This document shows positions 15,611-23,284 of a stretch of DNA of 27,892 nucleotides, one piece after another. The notes beneath the pieces were generated by a model. It did not search any database and was not told the origin of the DNA. It saw only the letters and a program-made list of their open reading frames with translations. The position numbers and the translations under genes were made by a program. This DNA is from a virus. Each line of letters begins with the position of its first letter. The first letter of the stretch is position 1. The DNA lies in IMG/VR virus record IMGVR_UViG_3300042291_000981, positions 1-27,892 of that record, one strand, 5' to 3'.

Positions 15611-16552
15611 TTACTTGGAGCGGCCCCGACCAGAACGACCACCCTTGCGGCCACCCTTGATTTCACCGAGGAATCCACGAATTCTTTGTTGACCCTTCGG
15701 GACTTTACCAGTGGCTCTCACCGTTCCCTCTGGGAGAGGCTTTCTTGGGCCTCTCTTTACGACAGGCTTAACAACTCCAGACTTCTTGTCAGATGCTCTC
15801 TTGGCCTCTCTGGCTCTTTGACCCGCTGTTCTTGCCTTGCTGACTTCAGAGCGGCTAGACTTGGGTGCATAGCCGCCAACCTTTGATATGCGGGTGTTTA
15901 GTTTTGTATTGCCCTTGCTACCCTGTGTGGCAGTGTTCTTTGAATTTGGACTAGCCTTATAAGTGGATGTTGGGCCAACCTTCTGGAAACCAATTCCAGT
16001 TCCCTTATTAAGTCTATTGGTTCCTTGACCAATTCCTTGAAGAACACCAAACGGAAGAACTTGATTGATGTTTCTTTGTTGCGGAGTTACAATTCTAGTT
16101 GCCCTTCCGCTTCCAGAACCGCCATCTTTTGGCTTGGCTCGACCAGTCTTCGGGTCAATCTTTGCACCCTTGGATAGATTGCCTGTATATCTTTCAACTC
16201 TTCCTCTTGGAACTGTATTCTTGCCAGCCTGTACACGGCCATCATCTTTGGCTGGTCGTATGATTGTAGCACCAAGACGACCAATAAGTTCATCACGGTT
16301 ACTTGCTCTTACTGTGTGAGTGATTCCGTCTGGGGTTGTAACCTTGTCTCCATTACGAATGGTTTTCTGAGCCTGTTCGTATGTTAGAGTGCCCTCTGGG
16401 TTTGCTTCGGTAGCACCGTGAATTGGTACAGCCTTTTGGTTCATGCGGTTTTCAGCCGCCGAGTTGTGTTTGCGAATTGCAGAGCGGTCTCTGCGGACTT
16501 CACTGGCTCTTGTGAAAGAGCCAGTTCCTGTTGCTTTCCATGTTCTTGACAT
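15611..16552 (-). CDS. Basic tandem paralogue 1 (313 aa)
   Basis: This is the longer partner of the basic pair. Residues 1-105 contain the shared domain (WKATGTGSFTRASEVRRD, then EQAQKTIRNGDKV and ASNRDELIGRL). The middle is Gly/Ser/Thr/Asn-rich with little predicted order. The C-terminal third is rich in Arg, Lys and Gly and ends GGRSGRGRSK, almost the same as its neighbour. Few acidic residues are present. The ATG lies about 45 bases after the scaffold-like stop, with a TTGACT-like sequence in the gap. No enzyme motif or signal peptide is present. Binding to DNA or to the acidic scaffold are both reasonable guesses. Confidence 0.65.
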   Translation of the reverse strand: MSRTWKATGTGSFTRASEVRRDRSAIRKHNSAAENRMNQKAVPIHGATEANPEGTLTYEQAQKTIRNGDKVTTPDGITHTVRASNRDELIGRLGATIIRPAKDDGRVQAGKNTVPRGRVERYTGNLSKGAKIDPKTGRAKPKDGGSGSGRATRIVTPQQRNINQVLPFGVLQGIGQGTNRLNKGTGIGFQKVGPTSTYKASPNSKNTATQGSKGNTKLNTRISKVGGYAPKSSRSEVSKARTAGQRAREAKRASDKKSGVVKPVVKRGPRKPLPEGTVRATGKVPKGQQRIRGFLGEIKGGRKGGRSGRGRSK

Positions 16553-16597
16553 AGTGTGTTACTTTACCAAACTATTTTCAGAAGTCAAGCGTTCTTT

Positions 16598-17773
16598 TTA
16601 AGAACGCTTGTTTCTGAGGATTGCGGAAGCGTGACGCTCGATGATGGCCTTGTTTGCAAGGTAGAACTTACGCTGTTCTGTTCCCTTAAGGGCTTCGAAC
16701 TGCTTGAACACCTCATCGTCAGTCTGGTCGGCAGACTTGGCCGCTTGGTCGAGACCAATGGCTACGGCTTCAACTCCAGAGGAGGCAACAATCTGAGCGG
16801 CCTTCTGCTCAACAGTCGATGCCGACTTTTCCATAGTTGATACCTTTGCAACGAGGGCTTCAAACTTGTCGCTTAGAGCCTTCATGTGGGCAACGGCTTC
16901 TTCCTTTGCCTTGGTTTCAAGGGCAAGGGTGGCCTTTGCGGAATCAACTTCAGTGTTGGCTTCTGGCTTTGGCTGGCTCAAGGAAGCAAGTTTTTGAAGA
17001 ACTGCTTCAATCTTGTTATTAAGGGCTTCAGCAGTTGCCTTGATTGTTGGCTCTTCAGAAGCGACAGGAGCAGAGACAGTTTGTTCTGCTTTGACTTCTT
17101 TGGCGACTTCAGCCTTTGGCTCTTCTGTGACTTGCTCGGCTTGGGGTGCTTCATTAGATTCTTTGCAATTCTTGCCAGTGGCATTCTTTCCGCCACGGTT
17201 ACGCTTCATCTTTGGAGCGTCTTCTTCTTCGTCATCCTTGGGTTGACCCATGACAACTTCCTTGTTAACGCCTTCGATTACATTACCTCCAACTTCACCT
17301 TCGGCCTTGGCCTCTTGGTCTGGGCGGGCAGGTCCAGATGTGTTGGAGACTTCGTACTCAGCCTTGGCTTCGGATGGACCTTGGTACATACCGCCATTGT
17401 CCTTAAATTTGCCACCTTTAGTTTCCTTTTCCATGTCATTTTCGGAATCTTCGTCCTTCTTGATGACAACCTTGACATTCTTAGACTCATCGTCATTGTC
17501 TGGATTCTTTTCTGGGGACTGGTAGAGGGAGGAATACTTTCCTTCCATTTCGTCAATCTTTTTGCCCATGTCCTTGCTGTAGTCCTTCATGGTGGCATCC
17601 ATTTCGAGGACCTTTTGCATGGCAGATGTAAGCCCGTCTTCCATCTTTTTCATACGCTCAAAGTATGTGTTGTTGTCACCAGCAAGCGTGGTGAGTTTTT
17701 CATTGAGAGCCACAGTCTGTGCTGTCTGTGATTCGATGAGTTCTTTGAGGATGGTGTCTATTGATTTGCTCAT
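16598..17773 (-). CDS. Putative head scaffolding protein
   Basis: A 391-residue protein, strongly acidic and low in aromatics. The first 90 residues look like a coiled coil (IDTILKELIESQTAQTVALN, KKMEDGLTSAMQKVLEM). A disordered Asp/Glu/Lys-rich middle follows (DDESKNVKVVIKKDEDSEND), then a Glu/Ala/Lys-rich region. It closes with a compact helical end (DDEVFKQFEALKGTEQRKFYLANKAI), a typical position for a coat-binding helix. It lies between the S49 protease and the capsid genes, the order of lambda C, Nu3 and E, but here as its own gene rather than nested in the protease. ATG start, with a GTTGACA and TATTAC pair 29 bases upstream. Confidence 0.65.
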   Translation of the reverse strand: MSKSIDTILKELIESQTAQTVALNEKLTTLAGDNNTYFERMKKMEDGLTSAMQKVLEMDATMKDYSKDMGKKIDEMEGKYSSLYQSPEKNPDNDDESKNVKVVIKKDEDSENDMEKETKGGKFKDNGGMYQGPSEAKAEYEVSNTSGPARPDQEAKAEGEVGGNVIEGVNKEVVMGQPKDDEEEDAPKMKRNRGGKNATGKNCKESNEAPQAEQVTEEPKAEVAKEVKAEQTVSAPVASEEPTIKATAEALNNKIEAVLQKLASLSQPKPEANTEVDSAKATLALETKAKEEAVAHMKALSDKFEALVAKVSTMEKSASTVEQKAAQIVASSGVEAVAIGLDQAAKSADQTDDEVFKQFEALKGTEQRKFYLANKAIIERHASAILRNKRS

Positions 17774-17802
17774 ATTGAGAGTAATAATTAAAAATGTTAA
17801 GT

Positions 17803-17809
17803 TGTCAAC
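17803..17809 (-). promoter_or_regulatory. GTTGACA element, candidate promoter of the scaffold-like gene
   Basis: TTGACA, a 16-base spacer and TATTAC form a moderate sigma70-like promoter ahead of the ATG at 17773, in a gap of about 60 bases after the protease gene. Confidence 0.5.
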
Positions 17810-17831
17810 CCAAGCGAAGGTCGGTTGCGTA

Positions 17832-18809
17832 TTAGAACTTATTTCCTAGAAGGCGGCTTACCGTCTCGTCCATCTTGAACTGTCTATTCATTTTGATGGA
17901 TTGTTCGACTTCCTTCCACCCGTCAACAAGGTTTGTCGCAAGGCCCTTGCGTACAGCCTCATCGCCGTAGAAGGACTGGCCTTGAAGGTCGTCCTCGCTT
18001 GCGAAGACTCTTACCGAGCGAATGTCTCTAATGAACCTTCTGTGCAGTTCATCTACTTCGTCCTGTAGTCTTTGTCTCTGAAGTTCAGACAGGCCAGTAT
18101 TTTCAACCCCAGCCGCCTTGTACTCACCAGACTTGATAATATCAATTTCAATACCTTCCTTTTGATGCTTCTTGTCGTGGTTTTTTAAAGTTAAATAAAT
18201 ACCGCAAGCACCAATGCTTGACGATGATGTTACATAAAAACGAGAGCATTGGCTCGCAAGCCAGTATGCGGCGGAGCCGCAGTCTCCTTCGCAATAAGCA
18301 ATAGTTGTCTTTGGGTACTGTCTAATCTTCTTTGCCATTTCTTCAAGGCCAGAAGTAGAGCCGCCCCCAGAATCAAACTTAAATACAACTTCTTGCACAT
18401 TGTCCATCTTTTCCCAGCAATCCATCGTGCAGGCAATTTCCTTAAGGTCTGCACATCCAAGCATACGCTCAATCTTTGTCAAGCCCTTGCCAATAACGCC
18501 CTCTACGGAAATGCACCCAACGCCATCTTTTATTTCTGGATTCTTGGCTGATGAGAAGAATGAGTCAACATCCATTCCAGCGTTTGTCTCATTATCATCT
18601 TCTTCTACCCAAGGATTTCCAGCACGAGGTCTTTTCTTTTGCTTATTGGCCTTAGATTCATACTTATCTGTCCACGCAGACAGATAATAAGCAATATCTG
18701 GACTGTTCAATAGAAGGTTTGCATTGTCCATGAAAGCCTTGGCTTTCAGTGGGTCAATGAGCATCGGCCTTCCAGCCGAGATTGCATAACAGAGGTCGTT
18801 TCTAATCAT
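17832..18809 (-). CDS. Head maturation protease, S49 (SppA/lambda gpC-like)
   Basis: A 325-residue peptidase that would cut scaffold and other head proteins during maturation. The S49 fold signals are clear: a central strand and turn FKFDSGGGSTSG (about residues 143-154) and the nucleophile Ser179 in GDCGSAAYWLAS. SSSSIGACGIY follows, and the general base is Lys231 in IKSGEYKAAG. These are the Ser-Lys dyad positions of lambda gpC-type enzymes. The start codon overlaps the stop of the portal gene (ATGA), a sign of translational coupling. The C-terminal 60 residues hold the usual DDLQGQSFYGDEAVRKGL segment. No nested scaffold frame was found in it. Confidence 0.85.
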   Translation of the reverse strand: MIRNDLCYAISAGRPMLIDPLKAKAFMDNANLLLNSPDIAYYLSAWTDKYESKANKQKKRPRAGNPWVEEDDNETNAGMDVDSFFSSAKNPEIKDGVGCISVEGVIGKGLTKIERMLGCADLKEIACTMDCWEKMDNVQEVVFKFDSGGGSTSGLEEMAKKIRQYPKTTIAYCEGDCGSAAYWLASQCSRFYVTSSSSIGACGIYLTLKNHDKKHQKEGIEIDIIKSGEYKAAGVENTGLSELQRQRLQDEVDELHRRFIRDIRSVRVFASEDDLQGQSFYGDEAVRKGLATNLVDGWKEVEQSIKMNRQFKMDETVSRLLGNKF

Positions 18810-20503
18810 CTTATGTAAGATTGGTCTCTTGGGGCTGAAAGACCTTGGTTTTGCTTTGGAATGGAGTCAACCGACATATTTGTCTCATTTATTGCTCCAA
18901 CGCCAGAGCCGATGTTCGGCTCTTGTGTTTCTGGAAGGGTAGCACCAACCAAGTCGTCCTGCATTTCAATTCCTTCATCGGCAGACATTGGCTTCTCCAT
19001 TAGAGGCTGTCCGTCTGGTCCGAGGACAGGCTTCCCGTCTGGGCCAATAATTGGCTTACCTCCCTCACTCGGAGAGGGACCACCACCCTGCGGTGAGAAT
19101 CTGAAGAGGTCTTCTCTGTCAAGACCTGTATCCTCAGCAAGTTTCTTCAAGAACAGAAAGTTCTTGGCTCGCTTTCTCATAGTCTTTTCAAACTGTAATC
19201 CACGAGCGGCGAAGTCGTCTTCAAGTGTATTTCTTCCCATCTCAAGGTCGGCTCGCTCATTCTGAGCATCACGACCAGCATCAACTGTAACATTTCTTGT
19301 CACCATCCAATCAACCTTCCACCAATTCTTGGCGGAAGGGAGGTCTCCACGCATAATCTTTGTTCCAAGCCAATACTGGAAGTATGGATTAAGGAAACGC
19401 TTAATCATTATGTTCTGACGCTTTGAGAAATATCTGGATGCCTTGGCAACCACAAGTCTGACGGCGGAGCCGCCAGCCTTGGTTGGGTCTGCTACAAACT
19501 CGTAAGGAAGGGAGCCCATTACAGAGTCCCTTCTAAGGTGTTCAATGAAGCCAGTAAAGGCCGTTGTCGGCCTTGCTGGCTGGTGAGCCACCAGTTCTTC
19601 GTTGGGCTGGATTATTGCCGTGACACCACCGAGAACTCTATCTAGATTTGTTGTGTCAGTGCTACTCGTTCCAAGTGCCTGCCCGAGTCCAATGTCACCA
19701 TTGTCGGCAGAGGTATCGTGCGTTTTGAAAATTCTTGAGACTCTTGCGTTGTCCTTAGCCGCAACCTTCTCCATCGAAAGAAGGTCCATTTCATCACGCA
19801 TATTGTTTATGGCGTGTTGATGCGGAGGATATGCACGAGACGCTGATGCGTGTGTTGGCTCGTAGATATGCATCATGGACGATGCAGGTATAGCCGAATA
19901 AGAGCCGTCAGACTGCTTTACATAGTACTGAGTCGGAACCCCGAATTTGTTATATCTAATGCCATCGCTTACATTATAGTCGGTGAGGAGAGTCGGAGGT
20001 GTCTCAACTCTATGGCACTCGATAATCTGGAATTTTGGAACTCCATTCCGCTTTGCTTTAATGGCAAAGATTTCACCGTCTCTATCGAGGGATTCGCAAA
20101 CAATGTAGAGAGACTCTAGCATCGAAAACCTTCCAGTTACTTCTGGCGATTCACACTCCTGCTCCCACTCTGCTTCAACGAGACCTTGCCAATCAAAGTC
20201 GCCACCATTGGCTTGCATATGAATTCCCTCTCCAACTGAATATAATGCCGTATCTTTTATCGTTTGTCTAAAAAGTCCATTATTCTTTTCAAGCCATCGG
20301 GATAAGCGAACCATCTCACGCCTTACATTCGCCGTCATTTCTTGACGGAAATCCGTTGGCATCGGAGCGTCTATTCTAGACCTGTGCGGAGAATATCTAG
20401 CAGAGTCCCATGTGCCCGTATAAGCCTTCGGCTTAAGCACATTTGCTATTGCTAGTCTTGCTCGGTCAATAAAGCCAAGCGGTTTTTTCTGTTGTTCGCT
20501 CAT
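18806..20503 (-). CDS. Portal protein (lambda gpB family)
   Basis: A 565-residue portal, the dodecameric DNA gate and head-tail vertex (lambda gpB has 533 residues). Recognisable features are the N-terminal DSARYSPHRSRIDAP segment and a long helix TANVRREMVRLSRWLEKNNGL. These are followed by LYIVCESLDRDGEIFAIKA and the family stretch ending SASRAYPPHQHAINNMRDEMDLLSME. The central region has the SYRRLVVAK-like SAVRLVVAKASRYFSKRQN. The C-terminus is Pro/Gly-rich and disordered, with GPDGKPVLGPDGQP repeats. It overlaps the preceding gpW-like gene and the following protease gene by ATGA. The operon order W, B, C is that of lambda. Confidence 0.88.
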   Translation of the reverse strand: MSEQQKKPLGFIDRARLAIANVLKPKAYTGTWDSARYSPHRSRIDAPMPTDFRQEMTANVRREMVRLSRWLEKNNGLFRQTIKDTALYSVGEGIHMQANGGDFDWQGLVEAEWEQECESPEVTGRFSMLESLYIVCESLDRDGEIFAIKAKRNGVPKFQIIECHRVETPPTLLTDYNVSDGIRYNKFGVPTQYYVKQSDGSYSAIPASSMMHIYEPTHASASRAYPPHQHAINNMRDEMDLLSMEKVAAKDNARVSRIFKTHDTSADNGDIGLGQALGTSSTDTTNLDRVLGGVTAIIQPNEELVAHQPARPTTAFTGFIEHLRRDSVMGSLPYEFVADPTKAGGSAVRLVVAKASRYFSKRQNIMIKRFLNPYFQYWLGTKIMRGDLPSAKNWWKVDWMVTRNVTVDAGRDAQNERADLEMGRNTLEDDFAARGLQFEKTMRKRAKNFLFLKKLAEDTGLDREDLFRFSPQGGGPSPSEGGKPIIGPDGKPVLGPDGQPLMEKPMSADEGIEMQDDLVGATLPETQEPNIGSGVGAINETNMSVDSIPKQNQGLSAPRDQSYIR

Positions 20504-20748
20504 CTATAAATTTGACGACCATAGTTAGTCCAGAGACCTCTTATCATCTTGCCATCAAGTTTATCAAGTGCATACTGGGCCTCGTGGAGCATCTCTTTGG
20601 GTGTCATTGCAAATTGCTTTGAGGCGTTATTAACGCCATCTCCATAAGACATAATGGTCTTCCCTTCAAGAATCAAGGCAACAGCCTTGTCCCTTATCTT
20701 TTCGATAGTTTCACGGGGTAGACCAACAAATAATCCTTCAGCGGCCAT
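20500..20748 (-). CDS. gpW-like head-tail joining protein
   Basis: An 82-residue protein, ATG start. Its size and position match lambda gpW, which lies between A and B. The sequence has the helix RETIEKIRDKAVALILEGK followed by a small beta turn (IMSYGDGVNNASKQFAM) and another helix (PKEMLHEAQYALDKLDGK), the helix, hairpin, helix layout of gpW/gp25-like joining proteins. The stop overlaps the start of the portal gene (ATGA). A GTTGACA element lies 14 bases before the ATG. No other role is suggested. Confidence 0.65.
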   Translation of the reverse strand: MAAEGLFVGLPRETIEKIRDKAVALILEGKTIMSYGDGVNNASKQFAMTPKEMLHEAQYALDKLDGKMIRGLWTNYGRQIYR

Positions 20749-20762
20749 TGATAATTGACCAC

Positions 20763-20769
20763 TGTCAAC
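20763..20769 (-). promoter_or_regulatory. GTTGACA element, 14 nt before the gpW-like gene
   Basis: It lies 3 bases after the stop of the 59-residue gene and 14 bases before the ATG at 20748. Confidence 0.4.
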
Positions 20770-20772
20770 TTG

Positions 20773-20952
20773 TTATCCCTCGCTTTTCTTGTCGTTTTTG
20801 TCGAGAAGTTCCTTGTGGAACTTCTCCCAAAGCACCTTTATCTCATCAATTTCTCTCTGAGATGGCTTTATTGTTGTCTTCACAACGCTTGGGTCACGAA
20901 GACTTCTATCGTCTTTTATAATTGTTTCCTTCTTTATTGGGTTCTTTTCCAT
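20773..20952 (-). CDS. Small hypothetical protein (59 aa)
   Basis: A complete ORF (ATG to TAA) for a 59-residue charged helical protein: MEKNPIKKETIIKDD, then SQREIDEIKVLWEKFHKELLDK at about residues 31-52, ending KSEG. It fits the gap between the JAMM-like gene (stop at 20961, 8 bases away) and the gpW-like gene and uses the same strand. It is too short to be recognised. A small terminase or chaperone role is not supported. Confidence 0.6.
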   Translation of the reverse strand: MEKNPIKKETIIKDDRSLRDPSVVKTTIKPSQREIDEIKVLWEKFHKELLDKNDKKSEG

Positions 20953-20960
20953 AAAATTGT

Positions 20961-21821
20961 TTATTTATCAAGCCCTTCAAACCCCTTGTTGGGTATAAAG
21001 GTGTATTTGACTCCGCCCATTGATGCAAGTTGTTTCGCACCATTATGTCTATCCCTCCATACAGCAAGGTCTTGCTGTGAGCATCCAAACTTTGTTGACT
21101 TAGAGTCTGAAAATCTTTGCATGGAAAGGGTTGCCGTAACTGTGGTCCGTACATAACTCCTGTTTACATCAGACCTTTTTACTTTAACATTCCCCGTTCT
21201 TTCAAGCATATAAGTCCCTTCCCTTGAGGTAACAACCATCAATCTTTCTCCAGAATTTAAGAAATTCTTCCAGTCTCCATCGGAGAAAGTGCCACCAAAG
21301 AACCTTGTTGAACTAGATGGATGTGAGTGTAGCGTGGTCCCTCCAACCGTTTGACCAGTTGCTGTTGTGTGAGATACCAATCCAGTGTTTGCTTGAGATT
21401 CCCATCCCAAAAACATTCCATTCTTGTCCCAAGCCGCCGCAACCTCGACCTCTGAGTTTGCCCACTTTTTAATTAATTTATCCATAGAATATTTAAAAGC
21501 CTTATCATCTCGTTCATTTTTCGTCTTTCCATCCCTCATCGCCTCAAGTATTCTTATTACATTTAATGTTAAGAATTTATCGTCTTTATCTACCATTCCG
21601 TACTCTAATATTTGCTTTTTTTCTTTTTCTGTAAGTTTAATGTTTTGTGCTAACCATAACTTTAGACCGTCAATGTCACTAACCTTTAATTCTATACCAG
21701 TCAGTCCATCCGCATTCTTGAACTCAACCGCTTCCGCTTGCTTTCGGGCCATCTGCTCCATCTGCCTTGGTGTTGGCACGATGACCTTTCGGCCTTCTTT
21801 CATTTCATACGAGCGTCCCAT
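20961..21821 (-). CDS. JAMM/MPN-like metallopeptidase-domain protein
   Basis: A 286-residue protein with ATG start. The middle shows a JAMM/MPN signature: LHSHPSSS at residues 164-171 gives the His-x-His-Pro, and FSDGD at residues 179-183 gives the Ser-x-x-Asp. Glu126 in EVEVAAA, or Glu141, could be the upstream acidic residue. The Asp/Ser spacing is normal for zinc isopeptidases, though the loop between the two motifs is Gly/Thr-rich. The first 120 residues are helical. Known phage MPN-domain proteins (lambda gpK in tails, head morphogenesis fusions) act on cell wall or protein. Its place between large terminase and portal is unusual. The substrate is unknown. Confidence 0.6.
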   Translation of the reverse strand: MGRSYEMKEGRKVIVPTPRQMEQMARKQAEAVEFKNADGLTGIELKVSDIDGLKLWLAQNIKLTEKEKKQILEYGMVDKDDKFLTLNVIRILEAMRDGKTKNERDDKAFKYSMDKLIKKWANSEVEVAAAWDKNGMFLGWESQANTGLVSHTTATGQTVGGTTLHSHPSSSTRFFGGTFSDGDWKNFLNSGERLMVVTSREGTYMLERTGNVKVKRSDVNRSYVRTTVTATLSMQRFSDSKSTKFGCSQQDLAVWRDRHNGAKQLASMGGVKYTFIPNKGFEGLDK

Positions 21822-21864
21822 ATATTGTTGTAATGTCTACTTAATTGCTTGACTTTGCGTTGAT

Positions 21865-21890
21865 ATTATACACATATGTTCGTATGTCAA
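21865..21890 (-). promoter_or_regulatory. Candidate promoter of the JAMM-like gene, overlapping the rtcB start
   Basis: Minus strand: TTGACA (21885-21890), then TATAAT (21865-21870) with a 14-base spacer. The -10 is perfect, but the spacer is 3 bases shorter than the ideal. The TTGACA lies over the ATG of the plus-strand rtcB gene, so the two divergent genes share this 60-base region. Confidence 0.4.
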
Positions 21891-23104
21891 GAGAATACGC
21901 AATTTACGGAAAAGAGAACATCGAGCAGTGTGCTTTGACCCAAATGGAGAATGTTATGTCCTTGCCAGTTGTTACCTCTGGTGCTTTAATGCCAGATGCA
22001 CACCAAGGCTATGGTATGCCCATTGGTGGTGTATGTGCCGTTGAAAATGCTATCATTCCTTATGCGGTTGGAGTAGATATTGGATGCAGGATGATGATGA
22101 CCATATTTATCGACACGGACCCCTCCGTACTTAACGACAAGTTCTCGCTAAGTTACAGGCTTCAAAAACAGGCACTTAAAGACTCTACATTCTTTGGAGG
22201 GTACTCCTGCCCTCAAATAAAAAACAATCACGAAATTATGGATGACCCAAGGTGGTCGCTTCTTGATGAAATTAAGATTGGAAACTTTAATGGTCAATCT
22301 CTTAAGGACAGGGCTTGGAGACAACTCGGAACCTCGGGAGGCGGAAATCACTTTGTTGAGTTCGGACAATACACAACCGCTTCCGATGGGAGGCAGAGGG
22401 AAAATTCAAACTCCTGCATAGCACTAATGTCTCACAGCGGAAGCCGTGCCCTTGGACATACCATTGCAACATTCTTTACAAAACTTGCATCCGAACTAAA
22501 CCCTCTCCCCAAGCCACTCAACGAACTGTCGTGGCTTTCAATGGATAGCGAGGAAGGCCAACTTTATTATAAACTTATGGAACTGTGCGGTGACTATTCA
22601 GCCGCAAATCACGAATGCATACACGAGGCTGTGGCTATCTCTGCTGGGCTTGAGTATGAGAGAAAGCAAAAGATAGCCAACCATCACAATTATGCTTGGG
22701 TTGAATCGGTGAACGGAAAGAAGTCTTATGTTCACAGGAAGGGGGCTACACCAGCACAACTCGGGACGGTTGGCATCATACCCTCGTCTATGGCTACAAA
22801 GGCTTACATAGTCATCGGGAAGGGCAATGCTGAGTCGCTATGCTCTGCATCGCACGGCTCTGGCCGTGCTATGTCACGCTCTCAAGCGTTAAAGACCATA
22901 AAGAAAGAAGATAGAGACAGCATTCTCATAGACAACAGGGTTGAACTTCTTGGTGCTGGATTAGACGAGGCTCCACAGGCTTACAAGGATATTGAAAGCG
23001 TGATGGGATTTCAGAGCGAATTGGTTGAAAAGATTGCAGAGTTTCAGCCAAGGATAGTTCGTATGGCTGGACCAATGGAGAAAGATAACTCAGAGGGCAG
23101 TTGA
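21884..23104 (+). CDS. rtcB: RNA-splicing ligase RtcB (3'-phosphate RNA ligase)
   Basis: A 406-residue protein; I chose the ATG at 21884 because the earlier TTG would add 13 non-homologous residues. RtcB joins 2',3'-cyclic phosphate or 3'-phosphate RNA ends to 5'-OH ends with GTP and Mn. All motifs are visible: MPDAHQGYGMP (residues 36-46), GVDIGCR with Asp65 and Cys68, and GTSGGGNHF with His156. SHSGSR carries His184, NHHNY carries His267/268, and HRKGATP (284-290) is the usual stretch. The guanylated His is His324 in SHGSGR. The length equals cellular RtcB (E. coli about 408). It starts the plus-strand cassette. A likely role is repair of tRNAs cut by host defence nucleases, but this is inference. 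Confidence 0.93.
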   Translation: MSREYAIYGKENIEQCALTQMENVMSLPVVTSGALMPDAHQGYGMPIGGVCAVENAIIPYAVGVDIGCRMMMTIFIDTDPSVLNDKFSLSYRLQKQALKDSTFFGGYSCPQIKNNHEIMDDPRWSLLDEIKIGNFNGQSLKDRAWRQLGTSGGGNHFVEFGQYTTASDGRQRENSNSCIALMSHSGSRALGHTIATFFTKLASELNPLPKPLNELSWLSMDSEEGQLYYKLMELCGDYSAANHECIHEAVAISAGLEYERKQKIANHHNYAWVESVNGKKSYVHRKGATPAQLGTVGIIPSSMATKAYIVIGKGNAESLCSASHGSGRAMSRSQALKTIKKEDRDSILIDNRVELLGAGLDEAPQAYKDIESVMGFQSELVEKIAEFQPRIVRMAGPMEKDNSEGS

Positions 23105-23129
23105 CACATGAATTAAAACTGTGTATAAC
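23101..23129 (+). promoter_or_regulatory. Sigma70-like promoter of the plus-strand cassette
   Basis: TTGACA (23101-23106), a 17-base spacer and TATAAC (23124-23129) form a near-consensus promoter. The TGA stop of rtcB lies inside the -35 box. Transcription would start near 23136 and read the small membrane protein and the genes after it. The plus-strand GTTGACA here is the same 7-mer as the minus-strand elements. Confidence 0.8.
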
Positions 23130-23167
23130 TACATATAGTATATATATAGATATCCGCAAAGGGTAAA

Positions 23168-23187
23168 TATGCCGCTAAAGCGGCATA
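23168..23187 (+). other. Hairpin in the leader after the cassette promoter
   Basis: TATGCCGCT, 2 bases, AGCGGCATA is a near-perfect palindrome (8-9 bp stem). The plus side lacks a T-tract directly after it; the minus side has ATTTACCC. It could be a weak terminator for rtcB or a leader structure of the promoter above. Between 23105 and 23284 nothing else codes. Confidence 0.4.
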
Positions 23188-23284
23188 AAGAAACAATCTA
23201 GTTGTTTTATCCCGATTTTAAGTGACATTGCGTCAAGTTGCTAAGTTAACTAAATCTAATGGATGACATTAGACAAACTAATGT

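Noticed and set aside
15152-15886. Plus-strand ORF spanning the two basic protein genes
   Set aside because: It crosses the border between two supported paralogues on the other strand, whose ends match each other, so the minus-strand reading is right.
16886-17731. Plus-strand ORF (281 codons) rich in Phe, Leu and Cys across the scaffold-like gene
   Set aside because: Its composition is what results from reading a Lys/Glu-rich gene backwards; no start context or domain.
17832-18809. Nested scaffold gene within the protease, as lambda Nu3 in C
   Set aside because: A separate acidic, coiled-coil gene in the right place already fits a scaffold, and the protease C-terminus has no matching character.
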